DNA from: Alphaproteobacteria bacterium
Lineage (GTDB): Bacteria > Pseudomonadota > Alphaproteobacteria > CACIAM-22H2
DNA length: 32,990 nt
NCBI GenBank assembly: GCA_016793045.1
Contig: JAEUKZ010000314.1
Span: 1 to 32,990, forward strand
Direction: 5' to 3'
Of this stretch, positions 16,135 to 24,100 are shown one piece after another (the stretch's first letter is position 1; every line of letters starts with the position of its first letter). The notes below the pieces were generated by a model that was not told where the DNA came from, did not search any database, and worked only from the letters and a program-made list of their open reading frames with translations. Position numbers and translations under genes: made by a program.

Positions 16135-16404
16135 ATGAACGCCTTGTTCAGCAGGTTGATCCTCGCGGCGGGCATCGCCGCAATCATGGCGGTCATCGCC
16201 AGCGCGGCTTCGGTCGGCGGCGCCGACGCCCGGCTGGCGGCCGCGGCCGAGAAGGCATTCGACGCCGACAGTCGGGGCGCTGACGCGCTGGCCGACGGGA
16301 GCCCCCTGCCGCCGGCGTCGCGCGCGGCGCTCGCAGCATTGTGGGAGGCGTTGTCGCCGGAACAGCGGGGCCACTTCGATCGCCCGCCGCCGCGCCCATT
16401 CTGA
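16135..16404 (+). CDS. Small exported hypothetical protein (89 aa)
   Basis: The ATG at 16135 has AGGAG six bases upstream. The 89-aa product opens with MNALFSRL and a hydrophobic stretch (ILAAGIAAIMAVIASAA) that reads as a signal peptide or single anchor. The rest is Ala- and Asp-rich and helical (ARLAAAAEKAFDADSRGADALA) and ends in LSPEQRGHFDRPPPRPF. I know of no family. It is divergent from the regulator/kinase operon, which makes it a candidate output gene of that system or a periplasmic partner of the sensor; this is inference from position alone. Confidence 0.6.
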   Translation: MNALFSRLILAAGIAAIMAVIASAASVGGADARLAAAAEKAFDADSRGADALADGSPLPPASRAALAALWEALSPEQRGHFDRPPPRPF

Positions 16405-16491
16405 ACGGTCGCGGCGTCCGGGGCGGCGGCGGGGCCGCGGCGTCGATGCGCCGCGGCCTTTTGTGCGTGCCGGATCCGCGCGGCGCCGCCA

Positions 16492-16692
16492 TCAGCCGCT
16501 GCTGTCCGTCGGGCGCCCGCGGCGGGCGAGGTCGCGCAGCAGGCGCAGAAGCCGTTCGCCGCGCGCGACATCGACCGTATCGACTGCGCTGCCCGCCGGC
16601 CGGCGCCGGAGGAAGACGACGATCTCGGTCGAACCGGCCGCGCGCTCGCTGCGCGCATGCCGACCCCGCAGCGTGTGCTCTTCCTCGGTCAT
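16492..16692 (-). CDS. Small hypothetical protein (66 aa)
   Basis: A 66-aa frame begins at the ATG at 16692 with a GGGGA element nine bases upstream. Third codon positions are overwhelmingly G or C, as in the neighbouring genes, which favours real coding. The product is charged, with STEIVVFLRRRPAGSAVDTVDV and a C-terminal helix ERLLRLLRDLARRG. It has no signal peptide and no recognised domain. It lies alone between two plus-strand genes and faces the small exported gene 87 bp away. It could be spurious, but no better frame fills this interval. Confidence 0.45.
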   Translation of the reverse strand: MTEEEHTLRGRHARSERAAGSTEIVVFLRRRPAGSAVDTVDVARGERLLRLLRDLARRGRPTDSSG

Positions 16693-16963
16693 GGCCGTCC
16701 CCGGTCTCGCGCCTTGCGAACGCGCCACGATAGTCAGACCTGCGCGCGCCGCGTAGCGCGGCTTGGTGATTTCTTGTTTCGCGATGTTGCGCGGAGCGCG
16801 TCCACCCGCGGTGACGCGGCAATGCCGACACGGCAGAAACAAAACTCAATCTCCAGGCCATCAATTGGCCAAGGTCGCGCGACAGCGTCGGCGTGTCGGG
16901 CGCGCCGCATCGATCCGTCGATCCACTGCCGCCGATGGGCCTATCACACTGAATGAGGACGAC
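16693..16963. other. 271-bp gap without a supported gene
   Basis: Frames are open on both strands here, but their products are Arg-rich, lack ribosome sites and look like shadows of high GC. The gap should hold the promoter of the minus-strand 66-aa gene and of the plus-strand gene at 16964. I see no convincing promoter or hairpin. Confidence 0.4.
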
Positions 16964-17287
16964 ATGACGAAGCTGCGACCGGTCGCGACCACCGCTCCGA
17001 AAACGACCCAGCGCGTTCCGCGCTATGCCGACCTGGCGTCGTTCGCACCCGACGGCCGCAGCGGGGCGCCGCTGGAGATCGAGCGCAAGCTGGCGATCCA
17101 TCAAGCCGCGCAGACCTTGCGCGTCGCCGCCGACGTTCTGGTCGGCGTCGAGTGCGGGGAGCCGCTGCTGAATTTCCGCGTCCGCGGCCTCGCGAGCGCG
17201 GTACGCACCGTGGCCGGCGAACTCGATGCGATCCTGATCGCCGATGACCGCATCGTCGCGGCGCGGCGCGCCGATCCAGGCGCCTAG
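16964..17287 (+). CDS. Hypothetical protein (107 aa)
   Basis: The ATG at 16964 with GAGG six bases upstream is preferred over a longer frame whose extra N-terminus is Arg-rich and shadow-like. The 107-aa product starts with a polar region (TKLRPVATTAPKTTQRVPRYADLASFAPDG), then LEIERKLAIHQAAQTLRVAADVLVG and RVRGLASAVRTVAGELDAILIADD, which suggests a helical cytosolic protein. No motif or family is recognised. It precedes the drug exporter by 151 bp, and a TATAAT plus a large palindrome intervene, so the exporter probably has its own promoter. Confidence 0.6.
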   Translation: MTKLRPVATTAPKTTQRVPRYADLASFAPDGRSGAPLEIERKLAIHQAAQTLRVAADVLVGVECGEPLLNFRVRGLASAVRTVAGELDAILIADDRIVAARRADPGA

Positions 17288-17368
17288 ACGCGCTCGCCGC
17301 CCGGGGCCATCGCCTTGTCGGGATGGCAGGCATGCGCGCCGGACCGGCGGCTTGCGGGTGACGGCGGC

Positions 17369-17406
17369 TATAATGGCCGATGCGCGCGATCGATCGCGCA
17401 TCGGCC
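17369..17406 (+). promoter_or_regulatory. TATAAT box abutting a perfect 32-bp palindrome: probable operator of the exporter
   Basis: A consensus -10 TATAAT (17369-17374) is followed directly by GGCCGATGCGCG-N8-CGCGCATCGGCC (17375-17406), a perfect 12-bp inverted repeat. It ends 32 bases before the exporter's ATG, and the expected transcription start falls inside it. This layout suits repression by a TetR- or MarR-type dimer, as is common for drug pumps. No good -35 is visible, and no regulator gene is nearby. It could also form an mRNA hairpin. Confidence 0.5.
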
Positions 17407-17438
17407 GCCGCTGCCGACGCCACCTCCGACCGAGCGCC

Positions 17439-18962
17439 ATGGAAACCAGCTTCACCCGCCGCGAAACCGTGCACGTGATCGCCGGCCTGATGCTCGCGGT
17501 GTTCCTGGCCGGCCTCGACCAGACCATCGTCGCGACGTCGCTCTCGACGATGGCGCGCGACCTCGACGGCTGGCGGCTGATGCCGTGGGTGGTATCGGCC
17601 TATCTCGTCTCCTCGACCACGACGACGCCGATCTACGGCCGCCTGAGCGATCTCTACGGCCGGCGGCCGGTGATGCTGGTCTCGCTCGGCCTGTTCGTCG
17701 GCGCATCGGTCCTGTGCGCGCTCTCGCAGACGATGCCGCAGCTGATCGCCGCGCGCGTCGTCCAGGGGCTGGGCGGCGGCGGCCTGCGCGCCGTGGCGCA
17801 GGCGGTGATGGCCGACATCATCCCGCCGCGCGAGCGCGGCCGCTACCAGGGCTACTTCGCCAGCATGTTCGCGATCTCCAGCATCGTCGGTCCGGCGCTG
17901 GGCGGCTTTTTCGCCGAGTACCTGAGCTGGCACTGGATCTTCTGGATCAACGTTCCGCTCGGCTTCGCCGCACTCGTGCTGTCGAACCGCAACTTGAAGC
18001 GCCTGCCGGTGCCGACCCGCAAGCCGACGATCGACTGGGCCGGCGCGGGGCTGATCCTCGTCTCGGTCACGCCGCTGCTGATCGGCGTCAGCCGCGTCGA
18101 GGCGGCGGGCACCTGGCTCGCCATCGACGTGCTCGGCCCGATCGCGGCCGGCGTCGTCTTCGGCATCGCGCTGGTGATGCGCGAGCGCGTCGCGCCCGAG
18201 CCGATGATCCCGCTGCGGCTCTTCGCCAACTGGACATTCGCGGTGACGAGCGTCATCGCGTTCCTGATGTACATGCTGATGATGGCGATGACGATCCTCA
18301 TCGCCATCGCCTATCAGCTCGCGGCCGGGTTGAGCGCCAATGCGGCGGCGCTGCGCGTGCTGCCGCTCACTGCCGGGACCGTGCTCGGCTCGTTCATCGC
18401 CGGCCAGATCGTGACGCGGACCGGGCGCTATCGCATCTTCCCGATCCTCGGCGCGGCGTCGGGTGCGGTGCTGTTCGCCGCCGTCGCGCTGGTCGGGCTC
18501 GGGCGCTCGCTCGCATTCGACGTCGCGGCGACCGGGCTGATCGGCATCGGCTTCGGCTTCCAGCTTTCGCCGGTCATGGTCTCGGTGCAGAACGCGCTCG
18601 AGCGGCGCGACACCGGCATCGGCATGTCGTGCATCATCTTCTTCCGCCTGATGGGCGGCGCGCTCGGCGTGGCGCTGTTCAGTTCGGTCCTGGTGGGCGC
18701 CTTCAACGGCGGCGTGACGATTGTGCCGGGCTTCGAGGTGCTCGGCGACAATCCCGGTCTGGCGCTGTTCCATCTCGACGAGCATCGCCAGCATCTGACG
18801 CCGGCGCTGCTCGGCGGGCTCGCCGGCGTCGTCGACGATGCCTTCAGGCGCGTCTTCCTGGTCGCGGCGCTGATCTCGGCGCTCGCGGCGCTCGGCGCCA
18901 CGTTGCTCACGGAGACCCCGCTGCGCGGGCGCGACACGACGGACGGCCCGCCCGGGCGTTAG
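17439..18962 (+). CDS. MFS multidrug exporter, DHA2 (EmrB/QacA-type, 14 TM)
   Basis: The 507-aa product is a 14-helix major facilitator of the DHA2 group. Signature blocks are motif D1 (LAGLDQTIVATSLSTMARDL) in TM1, motif A (YGRLSDLYGRRPVML) between TM2 and TM3, motif B (ARVVQGLGGGGLRAV) in TM4 and motif C (FAISSIVGPALGGFFAEYLSWHWIFWINVPLG) in TM5-6. These are drug/proton antiporters of the inner membrane. The substrate cannot be assigned. There is no membrane-fusion (EmrA-like) gene alongside, so it may work alone, like QacA-type pumps. The chosen ATG at 17439 lacks a strong ribosome site but begins the protein just before TM1, as in homologues. Confidence 0.93.
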   Translation: METSFTRRETVHVIAGLMLAVFLAGLDQTIVATSLSTMARDLDGWRLMPWVVSAYLVSSTTTTPIYGRLSDLYGRRPVMLVSLGLFVGASVLCALSQTMPQLIAARVVQGLGGGGLRAVAQAVMADIIPPRERGRYQGYFASMFAISSIVGPALGGFFAEYLSWHWIFWINVPLGFAALVLSNRNLKRLPVPTRKPTIDWAGAGLILVSVTPLLIGVSRVEAAGTWLAIDVLGPIAAGVVFGIALVMRERVAPEPMIPLRLFANWTFAVTSVIAFLMYMLMMAMTILIAIAYQLAAGLSANAAALRVLPLTAGTVLGSFIAGQIVTRTGRYRIFPILGAASGAVLFAAVALVGLGRSLAFDVAATGLIGIGFGFQLSPVMVSVQNALERRDTGIGMSCIIFFRLMGGALGVALFSSVLVGAFNGGVTIVPGFEVLGDNPGLALFHLDEHRQHLTPALLGGLAGVVDDAFRRVFLVAALISALAALGATLLTETPLRGRDTTDGPPGR

Positions 18963-18969
18963 CGGCGGC

Positions 18970-19006
18970 TGTTCGCTATGCGAACACGTTATGCACGCGC
19001 ATAACG
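18970..19006. repeat. Two back-to-back perfect hairpins after the exporter gene
   Basis: TGTTCGC-TAT-GCGAACA (18970-18986) is followed without a gap by CGTTATGC-ACGC-GCATAACG (18987-19006). They begin 8 bases after the exporter's stop. Neither has a T-tract, so they may act as 3'-end stabilisers or protein sites rather than as simple terminators. Confidence 0.45.
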
Positions 19007-19137
19007 CCCAAAACCGCCAAAAGGCGTTTCCCCTCAGCGGTTTGTCGAACTTCTATTCACTATTCACGTCTCCGGCGGAGCCGCCGGCACGGGCACAGAA
19101 ATGTCGGAAAGGCGGAGACGGAGTCCCGCGCCTTCAC

Positions 19138-19161
19138 AAATGGGATCGCCGCGATCCATTT
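19138..19161. terminator. Probable bidirectional terminator between convergent genes
   Basis: AAATGGGATCGC / GCGATCCATTT pair as an 11-bp stem with one bulged G and a single-base centre. Read on the minus strand it lies 14 bases past the stop of the secreted-protein gene, with the A/T pairs giving a short T-run (CATTTG). On the plus strand it would back up termination of the exporter. A 7-bp GC dyad at 19072-19087 lies further upstream. Confidence 0.4.
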
Positions 19162-19174
19162 CAACCCCCCGCGA

Positions 19175-19717
19175 TCAGCGCGGCGGCGCGATGCCGCACG
19201 GGTCGGCGGATGCGAAGCTGCGGTCGGGGGCAGGGACCATCCAGTCGTCGGGCCAGCGCGCCGGGAAGGTGTAGCCCGGACCGGCGATGCGCCGGCGGGT
19301 TTCGCGCACGCGCCGCCCGGCCTCGTCGAACACGATGCGGTCGCGCAAGTCGGTGCCGTTGACCGCGCCGGCTTCGATCAGCACCAGCCGCAGGCGGCCT
19401 TCGCGGTCGTAGTACTGGCGCGTCGCGACATGCGAATCGTCGCTGCCCTGTTCGGTGCGGTAGAGCCGCGTCACGCCGGCGCGGTCGCGGAAGCGCTCGT
19501 GCCGGCTGCCGAGCGGTGGGCAGTCGGCGAACTCCCGCGCCTCCGCTTCGAGGGCGCGGCGCGCCAGCGCCTCGTTGACCTCGCGCTCGACGATCCGCGC
19601 CGTCCGGTCGGCCTGCGCGATCGCGCGGGTGTCCTGTGCGATGGCCGGCGAGGCGGCGAACAGCGCCGCCGCCAGCGGCGCGAGGAGCCAACGCGGAGGC
19701 GGCAGGCATGGCGACAT
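19175..19717 (-). CDS. Secreted hypothetical protein (180 aa)
   Basis: The ATG at 19717 has AAGG about nine bases upstream and is preferred over an ATG five codons earlier that has no ribosome site. The product begins with a signal peptide (PPRWLLAPLAAALFAASPAIAQ, cleavage after AIA). The mature protein has a long charged helix (ARIVEREVNEALARRALEAEAREFADC) followed by beta-like segments (VTRLYRTEQGSDDSHVATRQYYDREGRLRLVLIEAGAV, DRIVFDEAGRRV). There are two cysteines, one near each end of the mature chain, that could pair. I do not recognise the family. It is divergent from the HExxH protein gene 138 bp away; both products are exported. Confidence 0.7.
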   Translation of the reverse strand: MSPCLPPPRWLLAPLAAALFAASPAIAQDTRAIAQADRTARIVEREVNEALARRALEAEAREFADCPPLGSRHERFRDRAGVTRLYRTEQGSDDSHVATRQYYDREGRLRLVLIEAGAVNGTDLRDRIVFDEAGRRVRETRRRIAGPGYTFPARWPDDWMVPAPDRSFASADPCGIAPPR

Positions 19718-19855
19718 GGTGGGCACCTTCATGGACCGCGCCAGTCTATGGCGCCGGCGGAACGCTGGCCATCCAGGCGGCCCCGTCCCGGCGCAACCTG
19801 GACCGCATGTAATAGGGAATGTATCCTCGACGGCAACAGTGACGGGGGAATGTCG

Positions 19856-20968
19856 ATGCGCAATGCCGCCCGGACGCTGATCGCCGCCGTGATCGCGGGG
19901 GCCGCGGCGATCGCCGCCGGACGCGACGGACTTGCCCAGCCGGCCTGCGACTGCACCCACCTTTCCGTTCTCCAGGCCGAACTGCGCAACGCCCAGCGTC
20001 TGCGGGCGGCCTTTCTCGGACACATGACGACGTTGCGCGGCATGGGCGCGGAGACGGCGCGCGCCGAGCTCCAGCGCTTCGCCGGCAACGAGGCGCGCCG
20101 CGGGCTCGAGGCGGTGCCGGGCGCAGGGGCGCAGAGCGAGGTCGACTACGTGCCCTATGGCGAGGGCGTCGATCCCGACCGCTTCGGCCCGAACACGCCC
20201 GAGCGCAACGCGCAGCTCTGCGCCATGCGCGAATCGAGCGCGGCCGAACTCAACCGCGCGATCGCCGGTGCGGCGTGCGCGGGCATCGGCGAGGCGCTGC
20301 GCGCGCATGAGCGCCATCACGTGGCGATGTGCGGGCGCATCGGCTATCGCAGCTATCTCGGCATGCACGGCGCCGACCGCGCGCAGGAAGAGGCGGAGGC
20401 CTACGGCGCGCAGATCGCGGTGCTGCGGCGCGCGATCGCGACCGCGCTCGAGAACGCGACGGTGCGGATCGAAACCGAAATGACGGTCACCTTCGGGTTT
20501 CCGCCCAATCCGATGTACCGGTCGATCGCCGTCACCGATCGCGGCAACGTGCGCGCCGGCCGTGCCGCCATGGACGGCGAGACGATCCGCCTCGACGGCG
20601 ACGGCGAACTCCTCACCGATGGGACGATCCAGGGCAACTGCCGGTTTTCGGATGCGATGCCGACCCGCCAGCCGGTCCGCGGCACCATCGAGACCGACGG
20701 GCTGACCGTGCAGCTCAGCCTCGCCACCGAACGTCGCCGGCGCGGGCTCGGCATGGTCTGCAGCGTGCCCGGTGCCGCGCGCGGCATCTCGGCCCAGGCA
20801 CCGGCGCCGGGCAATCTGCCGGAAGACATCGCGCTGCCGCTGCGCGACGGCGCCGAAGCGGATCTCGCGTCGGCCTATGCCATCGCGGCGCGGATGACCG
20901 CGGGCAGCGGCGTGCAGATGAGCGGCGAAGGCAAGATCCGCCTGCGCATCGAGTGCCCGATGCGGTGA
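19856..20968 (+). CDS. Secreted protein with a HExxH zinc-peptidase-like motif
   Basis: The 370-aa product starts best at the ATG at 19856, with GGGGGA seven bases upstream; the in-frame ATG at 19850 is too close to it. A signal peptide (to about residue 27, GLAQ) implies export. Residues 151-155 read HERHH, a HExxH zinc motif in a helix (EALRAHERHHVAMC), and the helix about 24 residues later (AQEEAEAYGAQIAVLRR) offers Glu residues that could be the third ligand, as in gluzincins. Five cysteines precede or flank the motif (C-D-C at 31-33, 122, 141, 159). The last 160 residues are beta-rich (ETEMTVTFGFPPN, GETIRLDGDGELLTDGTIQGNC) and may form a substrate or anchoring domain. Protease activity is inference; I know no named family for the whole protein. 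Confidence 0.7.
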   Translation: MRNAARTLIAAVIAGAAAIAAGRDGLAQPACDCTHLSVLQAELRNAQRLRAAFLGHMTTLRGMGAETARAELQRFAGNEARRGLEAVPGAGAQSEVDYVPYGEGVDPDRFGPNTPERNAQLCAMRESSAAELNRAIAGAACAGIGEALRAHERHHVAMCGRIGYRSYLGMHGADRAQEEAEAYGAQIAVLRRAIATALENATVRIETEMTVTFGFPPNPMYRSIAVTDRGNVRAGRAAMDGETIRLDGDGELLTDGTIQGNCRFSDAMPTRQPVRGTIETDGLTVQLSLATERRRRGLGMVCSVPGAARGISAQAPAPGNLPEDIALPLRDGAEADLASAYAIAARMTAGSGVQMSGEGKIRLRIECPMR

Positions 20969-21032
20969 GTGTGCCGGAAACGCTGTCGTCGGACCGCGTG
21001 CAGCGGTCGCGCTGAAGCACCCTCGCGACACG

Positions 21033-21052
21033 CTCTCCCGCTGGCGGGAGAG
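21033..21052. repeat. REP-like palindrome
   Basis: CTCTCCCGC-TG-GCGGGAGAG is a perfect 9-bp stem flanked by GGGAGGGGTGAGGGAGGCG. Sequences of this type (CTCTCCCGC...GCGGGAGAG next to G-rich GAGGG runs) recur as dispersed intergenic palindromes in many GC-rich proteobacteria. Only one copy lies in this window, between the HExxH gene and the nrdJ terminator. Confidence 0.5.
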
Positions 21053-21106
21053 GGAGGGGTGAGGGAGGCGCCGCACCGATCCCGCCTTGAGATTGCCCCA
21101 AGAACC

Positions 21107-21138
21107 AAAACGCCCGCGGGGTCTCCCCCGCGGGCGTC
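21107..21138 (-). terminator. Intrinsic terminator of nrdJ
   Basis: Read on the minus strand, CGCCCGCGGGG-GAGA-CCCCGCGGGCG is a perfect 11-bp stem with a tetraloop, followed at once by TTTTGG. It begins about 30 bases after the nrdJ stop. This is a textbook rho-independent terminator. Confidence 0.9.
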
Positions 21139-21168
21139 TTGGCTGCGGACTGAGGATTCAGCGCGCGG

Positions 21169-24100
21169 TCAGCTGCACCCGCTCGTGCTGCCGCAGTCCA
21201 GGCACTTGGTGCAGGTGCCGTTGCGGACCATCGACATCGAGCCGCAGCCCTCGCAGGCGTCGCCGGTGTAGCCCTTCATGCGGGCCTCCTGGACGATCGC
21301 GGCGCGGTTGCGCGTGACGGTCATCGTCGCGGTGGCGAGCGTCGCCGTCACCTCGGTGCGGACCATCGGCGCTTCGGCGGCGTCGCCGATCGCGAAGCCC
21401 ATCGGCTCGCGCGCCTCGATCGCCGGCTCGGCGAGGGCGAGGCCGCCCTCGCTCGCCGCCCACATCTCGGTCGCCGCCGCGGTGGCGCTGTCGCCGACCG
21501 GCGCGGCCGTCAGCGCCTGCGTGATGGCACCGCCGGCGCCACCATTCGCGCCGCCGTCATAGACCTTGAGCCGGCGGCCGCGCACGAAGCCGTTGCTGGC
21601 GACGCGGCGGAAGGCCTCGAGCGCCGCGTTCGCGGCCTCCGAGCCGTCCGACGGCAGGGTCGAATCGCCCGCACCGTTGCCGGTGGTGTCGGGCGCCAGG
21701 TCCTCTGCCTGGACATGCGCGAGGTCGTCGCGGCCGAGATAGGAGATCGCGACCTCGCGGAAGATGTAGTCGAGGATCGAGGTCGCGTTCTTGATCGCGT
21801 CGTTGCCCTGGACGATGCCGTTGGGCTCGAAGCGCGTGAAGGTGAAGGCCTCCACGAACTCCTCCAGCGGCACGCCGTATTGCAGGCCGATCGAGATGGC
21901 GATGGCGAAGTTGTTCATCAGCGAGCGGAAGGCGGCGCCTTCCTTGTGCATGTCGATGAAGATCTCGCCCAGCCGGCCGTCCTCGTATTCGCCGGTGCGC
22001 AGATAGACCTTGTGCCCGCCGACCATCGCCTTCTGGGTGTAGCCCTTGCGGCGGTGGGGCAGCTTGCTGCGCGCGGTGATGCGCTTCTCGACGATGCGCT
22101 CGACGATCCGCTCCACGATCGTCTCGGCCTTCGCCGCCGCCGGCTGGGCGGCGATCTCCTCGGCGAGCTCGGTCGCCGCCGCGTCGTCGTCGTCGACCAG
22201 CGAGGCCAGCGGCTGCGACAGCTTCGAGCCGTCGCGGTAGAGCGCGTTCGCCTTCAGGCAGAGCTTCCAGGACAGCATGTAGGCGTCCCAGCAGTCCTTC
22301 ACCGTGGCGTTGTTGGGCATGTTGATCGTCTTCGAGATCGCCCCGGAGATGAACGGCTGCGCCGCCGCCAGCATCCGGATGTGGCTCTCGACCGACAGGA
22401 AGCGCTTGCCGGTGCGCCCGCACGGGTTGGCGCAGTCGAAGACCGGCAGGTGTTCGGCCTTGAGATGCGGCGCCCCTTCGAGCGTCATCGTGCCGCAGGC
22501 CCAGTTGTTCGCCTGCTCGATCTCCGCCTTGGTGAAGCCGAGGCCGGTGAGCATGTCGAAGGCGACGTCGTCGAGCTGCGCCTGGGTGAAGCCCAGCACC
22601 TTGGTGCAGAACTCGTCGCCCAGCGTCCACTTGTTGAACGCGAACTTGACGTCGAAGGCCGAACCGAGGCCCTGCTCGATCGCCTGGATCTGGGCCTCGC
22701 CGAAGCCCTTGGCGCGCAGCGCGGCGTGGCCGATCGCGGGCGAGCCCGCGAGCGTGCCGCGGCCGACCGCGTGGGCGACGATCTCGTTGATCTGCGCCTG
22801 GTCGTAGCCGAGCGTCTTGAGCGCCACAGGCACGACGCGGTTGATGATCTTGAAGTAGCCGCCGCCGGCCAGCTTCTTGAACTTCACCAGCGCGAAGTCG
22901 GGCTCGATGCCCGTGGTGTCGCAGTCCATCACCAGGCCGATCGTGCCGGTGGGGGCGACGACGGTGGCCTGCGCGTTGCGATAGCCGTGCGCGGCGCCGA
23001 GCTCGAGCGCCTGGTCCCATGCCTTGCGCGCATGCGCGACCAGCTTCGCGTCCGGGCATTCATCGGCGAGCAGCGGCACCGGCGCGATCGACAGGCCCTC
23101 GTAGCCTGCGCTCTCGCCGTAGGCGGCGCGGCGGTGGTTGCGGATCACCCGCAGCATGTGCTCGCGGTTGGGCGCATAGCTCGGGAAGGGGCCGAGCTCT
23201 TCCGCCATCTCGGCCGAGGTCGCATAGGAGACGCCCGTCATGACCGCGGTGATGGCCGCGCAGATCGCGCGTCCCTGGGTCGAATCGTAGGACAGGCCCA
23301 TCGCCATCAGCAGGCCGCCGATATTGGCGAAGCCGAGGCCGAGCGTGCGGAAGTCGTAGGAGAGCTGGGCGATCTGGCGCGACGGGAACTGCGCCATCAT
23401 CACCGAGATCTCGAGCGTCACCGTCCACAGCCGGCAGGCGTGCTCGAAGCCCTCGACGTCGAACGTGCCGTCCTCGCGCCGGAAGACGAGCAGGTTGATC
23501 GAGGCGAGGTTGCACGCCGTGTCGTCGAGGAACATGTACTCGGAGCACGGGTTCGACGCGTTGATCCGGCCCGAGGCGGGGCAGGTGTGCCACTCGTTGA
23601 TCGTGGTGTCGAACTGCACGCCGGGATCGGCGGACGCCCAGGCGGCGTGCGAGACCTGTTCCCACAGGTCGCGCGCCTTGATCGTCTCCGACACCTTGCC
23701 GTCGGTGCGCCGGATCAGCTTCCACTGGCCGTCGGTCTCGACCGCCTTGAGGAAGTCGTTCGAGACGCGCACCGAATTGTTGGAGTTCTGGCCGGAGACG
23801 GTGAGGTACGCCTCCGAATCCCAGTCGGTGTTGTAGATCGGGAATTCGATCGCGCTGTAGCCCTGGCGCGCGAACTCGATCACGCGCTGGACGTAGTTCT
23901 CCGGGATCATCGCGCGGCGCGCCGCCGCGATCTCGGCCTTCAGCGCGGCGTTCTTCTTGGGGTCGAACGCCGAATCGCCCTGCGCGTCGCGCGCGCGCAG
24001 GCACGCCTGCATGATCGCGTTGAGATGCTTGTTGGCGAGCTTCGAGCCCGCGACGAGCGCCGCGACCTTCTGTTCCTCGATGACCTTCCAGTTGATGTAC

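Noticed and set aside
17375-17406. The 32-bp palindrome as a terminator of the upstream 107-aa gene
   Set aside because: There is no T-tract on the plus strand, it follows a TATAAT directly, and it lies close to the exporter start. An operator fits better.
18971-18985. LexA-type site in GTTCGCTATGCGAAC
   Set aside because: The alphaproteobacterial LexA site is a direct GTTC-N7-GTTC repeat. Here the halves are inverted (GTTC and GAAC), and it lies after a stop codon.
17315-20968. A 1217-codon frame running through the exporter gene and into the HExxH gene
   Set aside because: The first part is an out-of-phase shadow of the exporter. Only the segment from 19856 has a ribosome site, a signal peptide and sensible composition.
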